Source of the DNA: Bacillota bacterium
Lineage (GTDB): Bacteria > Bacillota_E > RBS10-35 > JAJYVN01
Assembly: GCA_021846605.1 (NCBI GenBank)
Contig: JAJZWQ010000192.1
Coordinates: 1 to 5,294 of the forward strand
Reading direction: 5' to 3'
DNA: 5,294 nucleotides
The stretch's first letter is position 1; every line of letters starts with the position of its first letter. Positions 1 to 5,294 of the stretch are shown here, piece after piece. Made by a program: the position numbers and the translations under genes. The notes below the pieces were generated by a model. It searched no databases. It was not told the origin of the DNA and saw nothing but the letters and a program-made list of their open reading frames with translations.

Positions 1-128
1 CGGCCTCCAGGTGACCGATGAGGAGCTTGCCCTCGTCCAGCTCGAGCCGCACGAGTTCCATCCCCTGTGGAACTACCGGATCCGGCCTCACGTCCCGCCT
101 GAGATTTAATATTTTCCGGCTCCTTAGA
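1..128 (+). mobile_element. Right end of an ISAzo13-like insertion sequence (boundary approximate)
   Basis: After the transposase stop comes an AT-rich tract (TTAATATTTTCC, about 106-117) followed by GGCTCCTTAG at about 119-128. GC-rich sequence resumes after that. In compact insertion sequences the transposase stop lies only a few bases from the terminal inverted repeat, so the element probably ends near 120-130. The matching left repeat and any target duplication are outside the window, so the exact end cannot be fixed. Its distance to the sat stop codon is about 40 bases. Confidence 0.5.
2..109 (+). CDS. ISAzo13-family transposase, C-terminal end only (partial)
   Basis: This is the 3' end of a gene that enters from outside the window: 35 codons in the frame starting at base 2, closed by TAA at 107-109. 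The peptide begins GLQVTDEELALVQLEP and then reads HEFHPLWNYRIRP before a short tail. As I recall the family, ISAzo13-type transposases end in this way, with a V-T-x-E-E/Q-hydrophobic segment followed by F-H-x-x-W-N-Y-x-I-x-P. The match is clear, but only the tail is visible, so I cannot say whether the whole protein is intact. The DDE catalytic core would lie upstream. The gene runs tail to tail with sat. Identification is from memory of the motif; an unrelated protein with the same ending is possible but unlikely. Confidence 0.72.
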   Translation, partial: GLQVTDEELALVQLEPHEFHPLWNYRIRPHVPPEI

Positions 129-164
129 GGTCCCTCCCCGGGAGTGCGACATCGCCTCGGCCAG

Positions 165-1391
165 CTAGCCCTGCCGCATGGCGTCGGCCAACAGGCGCGC
201 CACCTCCGGCCGGCTGTACTCGGGCGGCGGAATCTCACCCCGGCGCAGCATCTCACGGACGGCCGTGCCGGACAGGTTCACGTGGTCGGTCTCTGGGTGC
301 GGGCAGGTCTTGATGGTGGCCATGCCGCCACAACGCTTGCAGTAGAAGGCGTTCTCAAAGGCAAGCGGGGTGACGCCGATCTCGGCAGCGTGCTGCTGGA
401 CCAGCCGCTGCGCGTCAAACGGCCCGTAGAAGCCGCCCACGCCGGCATGGTCGCGTCCCACGATGAAGTGCGTGCACCCGTAGTTCTTACGGCAGATGGC
501 GTGGAAGACCGCCTCCCGCGGTCCGGCGTAGCGCATGGCCGCCGGAAACGCCGAGAGCAGGACGCGGTCGTGCGGGTAGTAGTGCTCGAACAGCACCTCA
601 TAGGAACGGATCCGGGTCGCCACGGGCACGTCGTCCGACTTGGTCTGGCCGACCAGCGGGTGCAGGAGCAGTCCGTCTACGACCTCAAGGGCGCACTTTT
701 GAATGTACTCGTGCGCGCGGTGCACCGGGTTGCGCGTCTGAAAGCCGGCGACCGTACGCCAGCCACGGGCCGCAAACGCCGCCCGGGTCTCCCGCGGCGA
801 AAGGTGATAGGCGGGAAAGGCCGGGTCCGGAAGCCGAAAGATGCTCACCGGCCCGCTGACGGCCGCGCGGGGCTGCGCCAGGGTGGTCGCGACCCCCGGG
901 TGGGTGGGATCGGTCGTTCCATAGACGGCCTCCGCCTCGTGGGTCAGGTCGCGCTGGAACACTTCCTGCACGGTGAGCAGCGCCAGCAGTGCACCGTCGG
1001 GAGCCTGCAGCGCCACCTCCTGGCCATCCCGCAACCCCTTGGCCACCACGGGATCCACCGGCAAGACGATGGGTAAGGGCCAGATCAGGCCCCGGTACTC
1101 CGGCCCGAGATGCATGCTTTCCAGTACGGCGAGGTAGTCGGTGCGGCCCAGGAATCCCGTCAGGGGGCTCATGGCGCCCGTCGCGATCATCTCCAGGTCG
1201 GAGACGGCGCGGGCGTCCAAGGGGAGCGTGGTCAGTTCGAGGGCGCGCCCGAGGGCGTTCTCCGCGTCCTCTGCGGTCAAGCGGCGATCCACGAGGGAGC
1301 CGCCATGCGGGCGGCTGGGTCCCTCCATCGGTTCAGCGGGGGTCTGGCCGGCCGTGCGCTGGGCGGCGGACGCTCGGGGATGAGTCGGCAA
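165..1391 (-). CDS. sat: Sulfate adenylyltransferase (ATP sulfurylase), zinc-ribbon type
   Basis: The 408-residue product catalyses ATP + sulfate to APS + diphosphate, the activating step of sulfate assimilation in the cytoplasm. Visible landmarks: PHGGSLVDR at residues 28-36 (family N-terminal signature, PUA-like domain); QTRNPVHRAH at 218-227 (nucleotide-binding QxRNPxHxxH motif); GRDHAG at 312-317 (second active-site motif); a CKRC...TCPH cluster with Cys351, Cys354, Cys363 and His365 nearby, which corresponds to the zinc site known in Thermus ATP sulfurylase; and SGTAVREMLRRGE from 374. No APS kinase domain is attached and the length is normal. I chose the TTG at 1389-1391 because AGGGAGGG lies 6 bases before it. 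A frame-compatible ATG at 1326-1328 (MEGPSRPHGG) would start closer to the conserved region but lacks a clear ribosome binding site. The frame stays open upstream to 1673, but that stretch overlaps cysH and is not coding in this frame. The gene lies 46 bp behind cysH, probably in the same transcript. Confidence 0.95.
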   Translation of the reverse strand: MPTHPRASAAQRTAGQTPAEPMEGPSRPHGGSLVDRRLTAEDAENALGRALELTTLPLDARAVSDLEMIATGAMSPLTGFLGRTDYLAVLESMHLGPEYRGLIWPLPIVLPVDPVVAKGLRDGQEVALQAPDGALLALLTVQEVFQRDLTHEAEAVYGTTDPTHPGVATTLAQPRAAVSGPVSIFRLPDPAFPAYHLSPRETRAAFAARGWRTVAGFQTRNPVHRAHEYIQKCALEVVDGLLLHPLVGQTKSDDVPVATRIRSYEVLFEHYYPHDRVLLSAFPAAMRYAGPREAVFHAICRKNYGCTHFIVGRDHAGVGGFYGPFDAQRLVQQHAAEIGVTPLAFENAFYCKRCGGMATIKTCPHPETDHVNLSGTAVREMLRRGEIPPPEYSRPEVARLLADAMRQG

Positions 1392-1405
1392 TTCGATCCC
1401 TCCCT
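1389..1405 (-). promoter_or_regulatory. Ribosome binding site and TTG start of sat
   Basis: On the minus strand AGGGAGGG (1398-1405), then ATCGAA, then TTG. This near-ideal Shine-Dalgarno with a 6-base spacer decides the start against the ATG at 1328, which is preceded by C-rich sequence with no purine-rich site. The extra N-terminal 21 residues (LPTHPRASAAQ...) are proline/alanine-rich and look disordered. Confidence 0.65.
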
Positions 1406-1437
1406 GGGTCTGCGGTGGACCCGTGCTTGCGAAAGCC

Positions 1438-2211
1438 TCACTGGTGCAGGCCGCATTCGGTCTTGCCCTGCCCCGCCCAACGCCCGGCCCGCGGGTCCTC
1501 TCCGGACCGGACGGCGCGGGTGCAGGGCCAGCAGCCGATGCTGGGAAAGCCCTGATCATGCAGCGGGTTGTACGGCACGTCATGCGCGTGCACGTACGCC
1601 CACACGTCCGCGATCTTCCACGCGGCCAACGGATTCGCCTTGGCCAGCCCGAACTTGCTGTCCCAGGCCACAAACGGCGCGTTCGCCCGGGTGGCCGCCT
1701 GCTCGCGGCGCACTCCGGTCACCCACGCGCGCCGGCCGGCCAACGCCCGGCGCAGCGGGTGCACCTTGCGCAACTGGCAGCAGAGGTCCGGTTCCCGTTG
1801 CCACAGCGCCGGCCCATACGTTTCCGCCTGGGCCTCCACGTCCAGTTGGGGGAGCACGCGGATCGGACGGATCCCGTAGCGGGCGATCAAGCATTCAAGT
1901 GTCGCGTACGTCTCGGGGAAAAGCAACTGCGTGTCCAGGTAGAAAACCCCGATCTCCGGTGCGACGCGGGTGATCATGTCCACGAGGACACAGTCCTCGA
2001 CGCCAAAGGAGCAGGCCAACACGACCTCGGGGGCGTAGCGCTTGGCGATCCAGACGAGGATGTCCTCGGCGGGGCCGCCCCGCCGGGCAAACGCCTCATC
2101 CTGGGCGGCCAGCTCCGCCTGCTCCCACTCCGCCGCCTGCTCGCCAGCGGTGGCCGGACTCCCCAACGCCTCCATCCGGTTCGAGATTTCACCGGACACC
2201 TCTCCACGCAT
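1438..2211 (-). CDS. cysH: Assimilatory adenylyl-sulfate (APS) reductase, [4Fe-4S] type
   Basis: The 257-residue product reduces APS (or PAPS) to sulfite plus AMP (or PAP), using thioredoxin or glutaredoxin as electron donor. Landmarks: SFGVEDCVL at 68-76 (PP-loop-like nucleotide site), YLDTQLLFPETY at 91-102, Cys144-Cys145 in CCQLRKVHPL, VTGVRRE at 164-170, KANPLAAW at 191-198, Cys227-Trp-Pro-Cys230 in the FPSIGCWPC block, and the catalytic tail ECGLH with Cys253. The CC plus CxxC pair marks members that hold a [4Fe-4S] cluster and normally prefer APS; PAPS-only enzymes such as E. coli CysH lack it. This fits the absence of APS kinase here. The start at 2211 has GGAAGGGG upstream with about a 10-base spacer; a Met at residue 13 is a weaker alternative. 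It precedes sat in the same direction and diverges from recJ. Confidence 0.95.
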   Translation of the reverse strand: MRGEVSGEISNRMEALGSPATAGEQAAEWEQAELAAQDEAFARRGGPAEDILVWIAKRYAPEVVLACSFGVEDCVLVDMITRVAPEIGVFYLDTQLLFPETYATLECLIARYGIRPIRVLPQLDVEAQAETYGPALWQREPDLCCQLRKVHPLRRALAGRRAWVTGVRREQAATRANAPFVAWDSKFGLAKANPLAAWKIADVWAYVHAHDVPYNPLHDQGFPSIGCWPCTRAVRSGEDPRAGRWAGQGKTECGLHQ

Positions 2212-2237
2212 GTCTCAATGACCCCTTCCCGCCGCCC

Positions 2238-2249
2238 GCCCCCGGGGGC
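2238..2249. repeat. 12-bp perfect palindrome upstream of cysH
   Basis: GCCCCCGGGGGC reads the same on both strands and lies 27 bases before the cysH start, immediately next to its G-rich ribosome binding site. It could be an operator half-site pair or a strong RNA stem in the cysH leader. In DNA this rich in G and C such a palindrome can also occur by chance. Confidence 0.45.
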
Positions 2250-2415
2250 TGGCGCGACAGCGGTCCACGGTATGTGCAGGGGTCGGCATTGGCGATGGGC
2301 GGGCGGCAATCTCCACACTGCCTCCTGGAAACGAGGAGAAACCGGATCCACCCCCCGGAGCCGCGATCGAGCGGCCTGGTCCACCCGGGTTCAGGCGGCA
2401 GGGACGGGGGCACGG

Positions 2416-2430
2416 GTGGCGTAGCGCCAC
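2416..2430. repeat. Perfect inverted repeat upstream of recJ
   Basis: GTGGCG-TAG-CGCCAC: 6-bp arms around a 3-base centre, 42 bases before the recJ ATG. It would form a tight hairpin in the recJ leader, or serve as a site for a dimeric regulator. No T-run follows, so it is not a standard terminator. Confidence 0.45.
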
Positions 2431-2458
2431 GAAGGTCCGGATCGCCCGCGTCGGCCGC

Positions 2459-2475
2459 AAGGAGGAACCGGGATG
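2459..2475 (+). promoter_or_regulatory. Ribosome binding site of recJ
   Basis: AAGGAGG at 2459-2465, a 7-base spacer, then ATG at 2473-2475. This is a near-consensus Shine-Dalgarno and fixes the recJ start; the conserved RecJ N-terminal region follows directly. Confidence 0.8.
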
Positions 2476-4512
2476 GAGCCAACCCTGCTCGGTCGCAGTT
2501 GGGCGTTGCCCGACGCCCCACCAGACGCATGGCTCGCCGCCACGGAGCCGAAGCTGCCGGCGCCCCTGCGCGCCCTGCTCTGGGTGCGCGGCTTCCGCAC
2601 CCCAGATGCCATCGCGGGGCTCCTCTCCCCGATCCTTCCGTCCGCCGCGGATCTGCCCGACCTGGACGGCGCCGTGCGGCGGCTGCTCTTGGCGCGCGCG
2701 CGCGGCGAGGCTGTGCTGATCGCTGGAGACTACGACGCCGACGGCGTCTGTGCGACGGCACTTGCGGCCGAGGGGCTGGGTGCGCTGGGCCTGCGCGTCG
2801 CCGTGCACCTGCCGCACCGCGAGGACGGGTTCGGCCTGCAGGCGGATGTGGTCTGCGCCCGACTGAGGTCGGAGGGGGCCACCGTCGTGCTCGCCGTCGA
2901 CAACGGGTCCACGGCGCACGCGGCCATCGCCACAATCGCCGCCACCGGCGCGGACGTGATCGTCGCCGACCATCATCAGTTGGACCGCGACTTGCCGCCG
3001 GCCTTGGCGGTGCTCAATCCACTGCGCGACCCCGACGGCCCGTTCGTCCCCCTGACGGGCGTCGGGGTGACCTGGTGCCTGATCCAGGCCCTGGGGAGGG
3101 CGGTAGGCCTAGAGCCTCCGGCCAGCCTGGACCTGGTCGCAGTCGGGACCATCGCGGACGTGGGCCCGCTGGTCGGCGTCAACCGTGCCCTGGTGCAGCG
3201 CGGCCTCGCCCTTCTGGCCCACCGCGCCCGGCCGGGATTGGCCGCCCTGCAAGACCTCCTCCACGTGCCGCCCGGCCGCCCCCCCGCCACGCGGGATATC
3301 TCGCACGGGCTCGCGCCCCGGCTGAACGCGCCGGGCCGCCTCGGCGACCCCGGGCCGGCGCTGGAACTGCTGCTGGCGCCCGACCCGGCGAGCGCCGCGG
3401 CCGCCCTGGATCGGGTGGAGGCGGCCAACACGGAGCGGCGGGAGGCGGCGTTTGCCGTCCTGGCGGCCGCCGAACAGGCGGCGGCCGGCCACGAGGCCGG
3501 GCCCCTGGTGCTGGCCGATCCCCAATGGCCGGCGGGCCTCGTCGGACCGGCGGCCGCCGCCCTGAGCGACCGCCTCGGCGTCCCCGTCCTGCTGGCCAAC
3601 CGCGACGTCACCGGCCTCTGCCGGGGGTCAGGGCGGGCCCCGGAGGGTTGGGACCTGGGCGGGGCCCTGCGGCAGTGCGCCCACCTGCTCGTGCGGGGCG
3701 GCGGCCACGCGCGCGCCGCGGGCTTCGAGGTGCAGGCGGGGGATCTGGAGGCGCTGCGAGCCGCCTTGGCCGAGACCGGACCGCGGGAGGTGGCCGGACG
3801 CACCTGGGTGCTGGACGGCGTCCTCGACCCGGCAGAGGTCCGACTGGCTCTGGCCGTGGCCGCCGAGGCCCTCGAGCCGTTCGGGGAAGGCAATCCGGAA
3901 CCGCACTTCCTGTTGCGCGGCGTATGGCTCGAGGATCTGCGGCGCATGGGCCAGGACGGACGGCACCTGAGGGGCGGCATGCGGCTGCCGGGGGCCAGGG
4001 GGACACATGCCACCGTGGGGTTCGGCCTGGGCGACTGGCTTGAGGGACTGGTGGCCGGTGGGCCGTGGGACGTGGTGGTCCGGCCCGAGGTGAACCGCTT
4101 TCGGGGTCCGGAATCCCTGGAACTCTGCCTGGTGGACGCGGCGCCCACCGCCGGGGACTGGCGTGCCTTTGTGGAGGCGGCCCGCGGCGGACTGGCCCGC
4201 CGCCACCCGGACCGGGACACGCTCGCGCAGGCGTACCGCCGACTGGGCGAACTGGCCCGGCGGGGCCCCCTGCCGCCCGAGGCGGTCCTGGTAGCGCACC
4301 TGACGCCCGCCTGCCTGCCGGGCGAAGAGGCGGCGCGCGCCGCCCTCAAGATCCTGCGTGAACTCACCCTGCTGAACGACTCCGGCTTGCCGCCCCATAC
4401 CGGAGGCGGCAAGGTCGCGCTGACGGGCAGCGCCCGCTTCCGGCTGGGCGATGCCGCGCGGCACTCCCTGGCCCGCCTGGAGCGGGCGGCCGGCCTGTCC
4501 GGGACATCCTGA
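2473..4512 (+). CDS. recJ: Single-stranded-DNA-specific exonuclease RecJ
   Basis: The 679-residue cytoplasmic DHH-superfamily nuclease degrades single-stranded DNA 5' to 3' in recombination and repair. The metal-binding set is complete: GDYDADG at 85-91 (motif I), AVDNG with Asp143 (motif II), VADHH at 164-168 (motif III, DHH), and VGTIADVGPL with Asp229 (motif IV). APRLNAPGRLGD follows at 281-292 and NTERRE at 319-324. The DHHA1 domain carries GSGRAPEGWD at 385-394 and GGGHARAAGF at 409-418. PFGEGNPEPHFLLRG at 469-483 opens the OB-fold. The last 110 residues (DRDTLAQAYRRLGEL..., then LKILRELTLL and SARFRLGDA near 651) resemble the winged-helix-like tail of Firmicutes RecJ. Length is close to Thermus RecJ (about 666). 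No key residue is missing. Start fixed by AAGGAGG 7 bases upstream. It probably shares a transcript with the HAD gene 26 bp downstream. Confidence 0.95.
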   Translation: MEPTLLGRSWALPDAPPDAWLAATEPKLPAPLRALLWVRGFRTPDAIAGLLSPILPSAADLPDLDGAVRRLLLARARGEAVLIAGDYDADGVCATALAAEGLGALGLRVAVHLPHREDGFGLQADVVCARLRSEGATVVLAVDNGSTAHAAIATIAATGADVIVADHHQLDRDLPPALAVLNPLRDPDGPFVPLTGVGVTWCLIQALGRAVGLEPPASLDLVAVGTIADVGPLVGVNRALVQRGLALLAHRARPGLAALQDLLHVPPGRPPATRDISHGLAPRLNAPGRLGDPGPALELLLAPDPASAAAALDRVEAANTERREAAFAVLAAAEQAAAGHEAGPLVLADPQWPAGLVGPAAAALSDRLGVPVLLANRDVTGLCRGSGRAPEGWDLGGALRQCAHLLVRGGGHARAAGFEVQAGDLEALRAALAETGPREVAGRTWVLDGVLDPAEVRLALAVAAEALEPFGEGNPEPHFLLRGVWLEDLRRMGQDGRHLRGGMRLPGARGTHATVGFGLGDWLEGLVAGGPWDVVVRPEVNRFRGPESLELCLVDAAPTAGDWRAFVEAARGGLARRHPDRDTLAQAYRRLGELARRGPLPPEAVLVAHLTPACLPGEEAARAALKILRELTLLNDSGLPPHTGGGKVALTGSARFRLGDAARHSLARLERAAGLSGTS

Positions 4513-4538
4513 CCCATACCCGCGGAGGGGGAAGCCGC

Positions 4539-5084
4539 ATGCGGGCAAGCCTTTTGTGCATCGACTTCGACGACACGCTCGTGGTGAACCAGGCGCACTT
4601 CCTGGCGGCGGGCCGGCAACTGGCCGACCTGTGCGCGCGCGAACTGGGAGCGGACCCGGCGGCGGTGGCCGCCACCTTTGCCGCGACCGACGGCGCGCTG
4701 CGCGCGCACGGGCGTCACCGCCATCGCTTCCTGCTCTCCGTGCTGGGCACGTTCTGCCGCGTCGCGGCTGTGGAGTCCGTCCCGCTGGCCCTGCTGCCGG
4801 CGCTGGCCGAGATCGCCGCCCTCCCCTACGACGCGCCGCCGTCGCCCGAACCGGGGGTGCCGGCCGCCCTGGCGCAACTGCGGCGACACCACCCGGGCCA
4901 GATGTGGCTGGTGACCGCCGGAGATGGCGTGGTGCAGGAGGGGCGCGTGCACCGGTCCGGCCTGGCCAGGTACTTCGATGCGGTGCACATCGTGCCCGAG
5001 AAGACGTCCAGCCTTTTCCGCCAGCTCGGGCGGGGACACCAGGAGCCCTGGATGGTGGGTGCCCTGCACTTTTGTGGGGCGTGA
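4539..5084 (+). CDS. HAD-superfamily hydrolase, C-terminally truncated
   Basis: A 181-residue product in the haloacid dehalogenase superfamily, whose members mostly remove phosphate from small molecules using an aspartyl-phosphate intermediate. Motif I is IDFDDTL (Asp9 nucleophile, Asp11), followed by an alpha-helical stretch of about 100 residues consistent with a C1 cap. Motif II is LVTAGD (Thr126) and motif III is PEKTSS (Lys155). The protein then reads EPWMVG (169-174), where the family normally continues D-S/D-x-x-x-D (motif IV, Mg2+ binding). Here it continues ALHFCGA and stops. The motif IV acidic residues and about 40-50 residues of core fold are missing, and no other frame supplies them. 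The product is probably inactive, so this is likely a pseudogene interrupted at about 5061. Start: GAGGGGG 7 bases before the ATG. The substrate cannot be predicted. Linked to recJ by a 26-bp gap. Confidence 0.8.
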   Translation: MRASLLCIDFDDTLVVNQAHFLAAGRQLADLCARELGADPAAVAATFAATDGALRAHGRHRHRFLLSVLGTFCRVAAVESVPLALLPALAEIAALPYDAPPSPEPGVPAALAQLRRHHPGQMWLVTAGDGVVQEGRVHRSGLARYFDAVHIVPEKTSSLFRQLGRGHQEPWMVGALHFCGA

Positions 5085-5149
5085 CTGGAAGGATTAACTA
5101 GAAAGTAACAGCAAGTGGAACCAGGATATGGCATTCAGATGAAGAACGC

Positions 5150-5196
5150 CCCTCCCTTGGCCGGTCTCCCTGATACCAACCCGGCCAAGGAGAGGG
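5150..5196 (+). promoter_or_regulatory. Strong hairpin covering the Shine-Dalgarno of the next gene
   Basis: CCTTGGCCGG (5155-5164) pairs perfectly with CCGGCCAAGG (5181-5190). After a single bulged A (5191), CCCTC (5150-5154) pairs with GAGGG (5192-5196). The total is 15 base pairs around a 16-base loop. The only good ribosome binding site for the GTG start at 5201, AAGGAG at 5187-5192, is inside the 3' arm, so folding of the RNA should hide it. No T-run follows, so it does not look like a rho-independent terminator. The pairing is seen directly; its regulatory role is inference. Confidence 0.65.
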
Positions 5197-5200
5197 ACGC

Positions 5201-5294
5201 GTGAACAGTCTATCGGCTCCTACGAGAGTCGGCAATGAAGAGGCGGCAACCGCACGGCGCGAGGCGATCGTGGCTGAGGTCGCACAGATGGTGC
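5201..5294 (+). CDS. Unrecognised protein, N-terminal 31 residues only (partial)
   Basis: An open frame starts with GTG at 5201, 8 bases after AAGGAG (5187-5192), and runs off the window end. It reads M-NSLSAPTRVGNEEAATARR and then a helix-like EAIVAEVAQMV. There is no signal peptide or membrane segment. G+C is about 63%, below that of recJ. Its position just inside an apparent insertion boundary suggests a transposase, recombinase or other mobile-element protein, but no motif proves this. The start and binding site are good; the function is unknown. Confidence 0.55.
   Translation, partial: MNSLSAPTRVGNEEAATARREAIVAEVAQMV

Larger units (their letters stand above)
2212..2472. promoter_or_regulatory. 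Divergent intergenic region between cysH and recJ
   Basis: These 261 bp must hold, or receive, the promoters of both gene groups. The stretch is very GC-rich. I see no convincing -35/-10 pair on either strand, and neither the SAM (S-box) consensus nor a complete T-box leader in front of cysH. It contains two perfect short palindromes (listed separately), a weak stem CTCCT/AGGAG at 2322-2338 and GCCGC/GCGGC at 2360-2375, and two similar GGATCCACCC / GGTCCACCC blocks at 2344 and 2378. Control of cysH-sat is therefore not readable from known motifs here. Confidence 0.5.
5061..5294 (+). mobile_element. Probable left end of an inserted mobile element (unidentified)
   Basis: From 5061 the HAD coding similarity ends abruptly. 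The 60 bases at 5081-5140 contain 25 G/C (42%), against roughly 70-75% in recJ and the HAD gene. A new leader and gene then start. These are the signs expected at an insertion boundary. TGCACTTTTGTGG at 5065-5077 is vaguely like some IS ends, but I cannot assign a family. It is not the inverse of the left-hand ISAzo13-like end, so this is not simply a second copy of that element in opposite orientation. The other end and any target duplication lie outside the window. A deletion or other rearrangement is an alternative. Confidence 0.4.

Noticed and set aside
18..1076. Plus-strand open frame of 352 codons opposite sat
   Set aside because: Antisense to clear sat motifs. Its sequence has no recognisable family pattern and it overlaps the IS tail in a different frame.
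1392..1673. Upstream extension of the sat frame to a Met at 1673
   Set aside because: It lies inside cysH in another frame and its sequence does not resemble Sat; true sat begins after the cysH stop.
2343..2391. T-box-like GGGTGGA(T)CC blocks on the minus strand upstream of cysH
   Set aside because: They only partly match the T-box core. There is no recognisable Stem I/specifier and no terminator, and a full leader would have to extend into recJ.
1423..2424. Plus-strand open frame opposite cysH
   Set aside because: Compositional shadow; cysH on the other strand has every expected motif.
2416..2430. Hairpin as a transcription terminator
   Set aside because: No T-run follows on either strand and it lies upstream of both genes, not after one.
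2274..4043. Long plus-strand frame overlapping recJ
   Set aside because: Wrong frame; glycine, arginine and proline-rich with no domain. The recJ frame is complete and has the ribosome binding site.
2976..5069. Very long open frame (697 codons) on the minus strand opposite recJ and the HAD gene
   Set aside because: It is the antisense shadow of GC-rich coding DNA: arginine, serine, alanine and proline-rich with no domain, and it opposes two genes with complete family motifs.
5065..5090. TGTGGGGCGTGAC-like similarity to a Tn7-type end or an IS21-like end
   Set aside because: The match is short and imperfect, no repeated binding sites are visible, and the following 31 residues match no transposase I recognise.
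1..5294. CRISPR arrays, tRNA or rRNA genes
   Set aside because: No regularly spaced direct repeats, no tRNA-like cloverleaf with a GTTCGAATC-type arm, and no rRNA core sequences were seen.

Overview
This GC-rich window (about 70% G+C by eye) carries two short divergent gene groups, with mobile-element sequence at the left edge and probably at the right edge. Strong GGAGG-type ribosome binding sites, use of TTG and GTG starts, a RecJ with a winged-helix-like tail and a zinc-type ATP sulfurylase together suggest a high-GC, possibly thermophilic bacterium, perhaps of the Firmicutes (Symbiobacterium/Thermaerobacter-like). That placement is inference from style, not a species call.

Left edge (1 to about 128): the last 35 codons of a transposase on the + strand. 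Its C-terminal motif is that of the ISAzo13 family. A short AT-rich tail follows, probably the end of the insertion sequence. Only about 55 bases separate the transposase stop from the stop of sat, which faces it tail to tail.

Sulfate assimilation (165-2211, minus strand): cysH followed by sat, 46 bp apart and probably one transcript. Sat makes adenosine 5'-phosphosulfate (APS) from sulfate and ATP. CysH, whose paired cysteine motifs bind a [4Fe-4S] cluster, reduces APS to sulfite. No APS kinase is present in the window, which fits a direct APS route. No sulfite reductase or sulfate transporter is visible.

Divergent control region (2212-2472): 261 bp between cysH and recJ, with two short perfect palindromes and one very good ribosome binding site for recJ. 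I could not find a convincing promoter or a known riboswitch.

Repair gene group (2473-5084, plus strand): a full-length RecJ single-strand exonuclease, then after 26 bp a HAD-superfamily phosphatase that breaks off just before its last catalytic motif. At the break (about 5061) the base composition drops sharply, to 42% G+C over 5081-5140, and no reading frame continues the HAD protein.

Right edge (5061-5294): an AT-richer leader, a strong 15-bp hairpin that buries a Shine-Dalgarno sequence, and the first 31 codons of an unrecognised GTG-start gene. The simplest reading is the left end of a mobile element that inserted into the HAD gene. The window contains no clearly new multi-gene system. 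The most interesting parts are this broken gene and the hairpin-masked start next to it.
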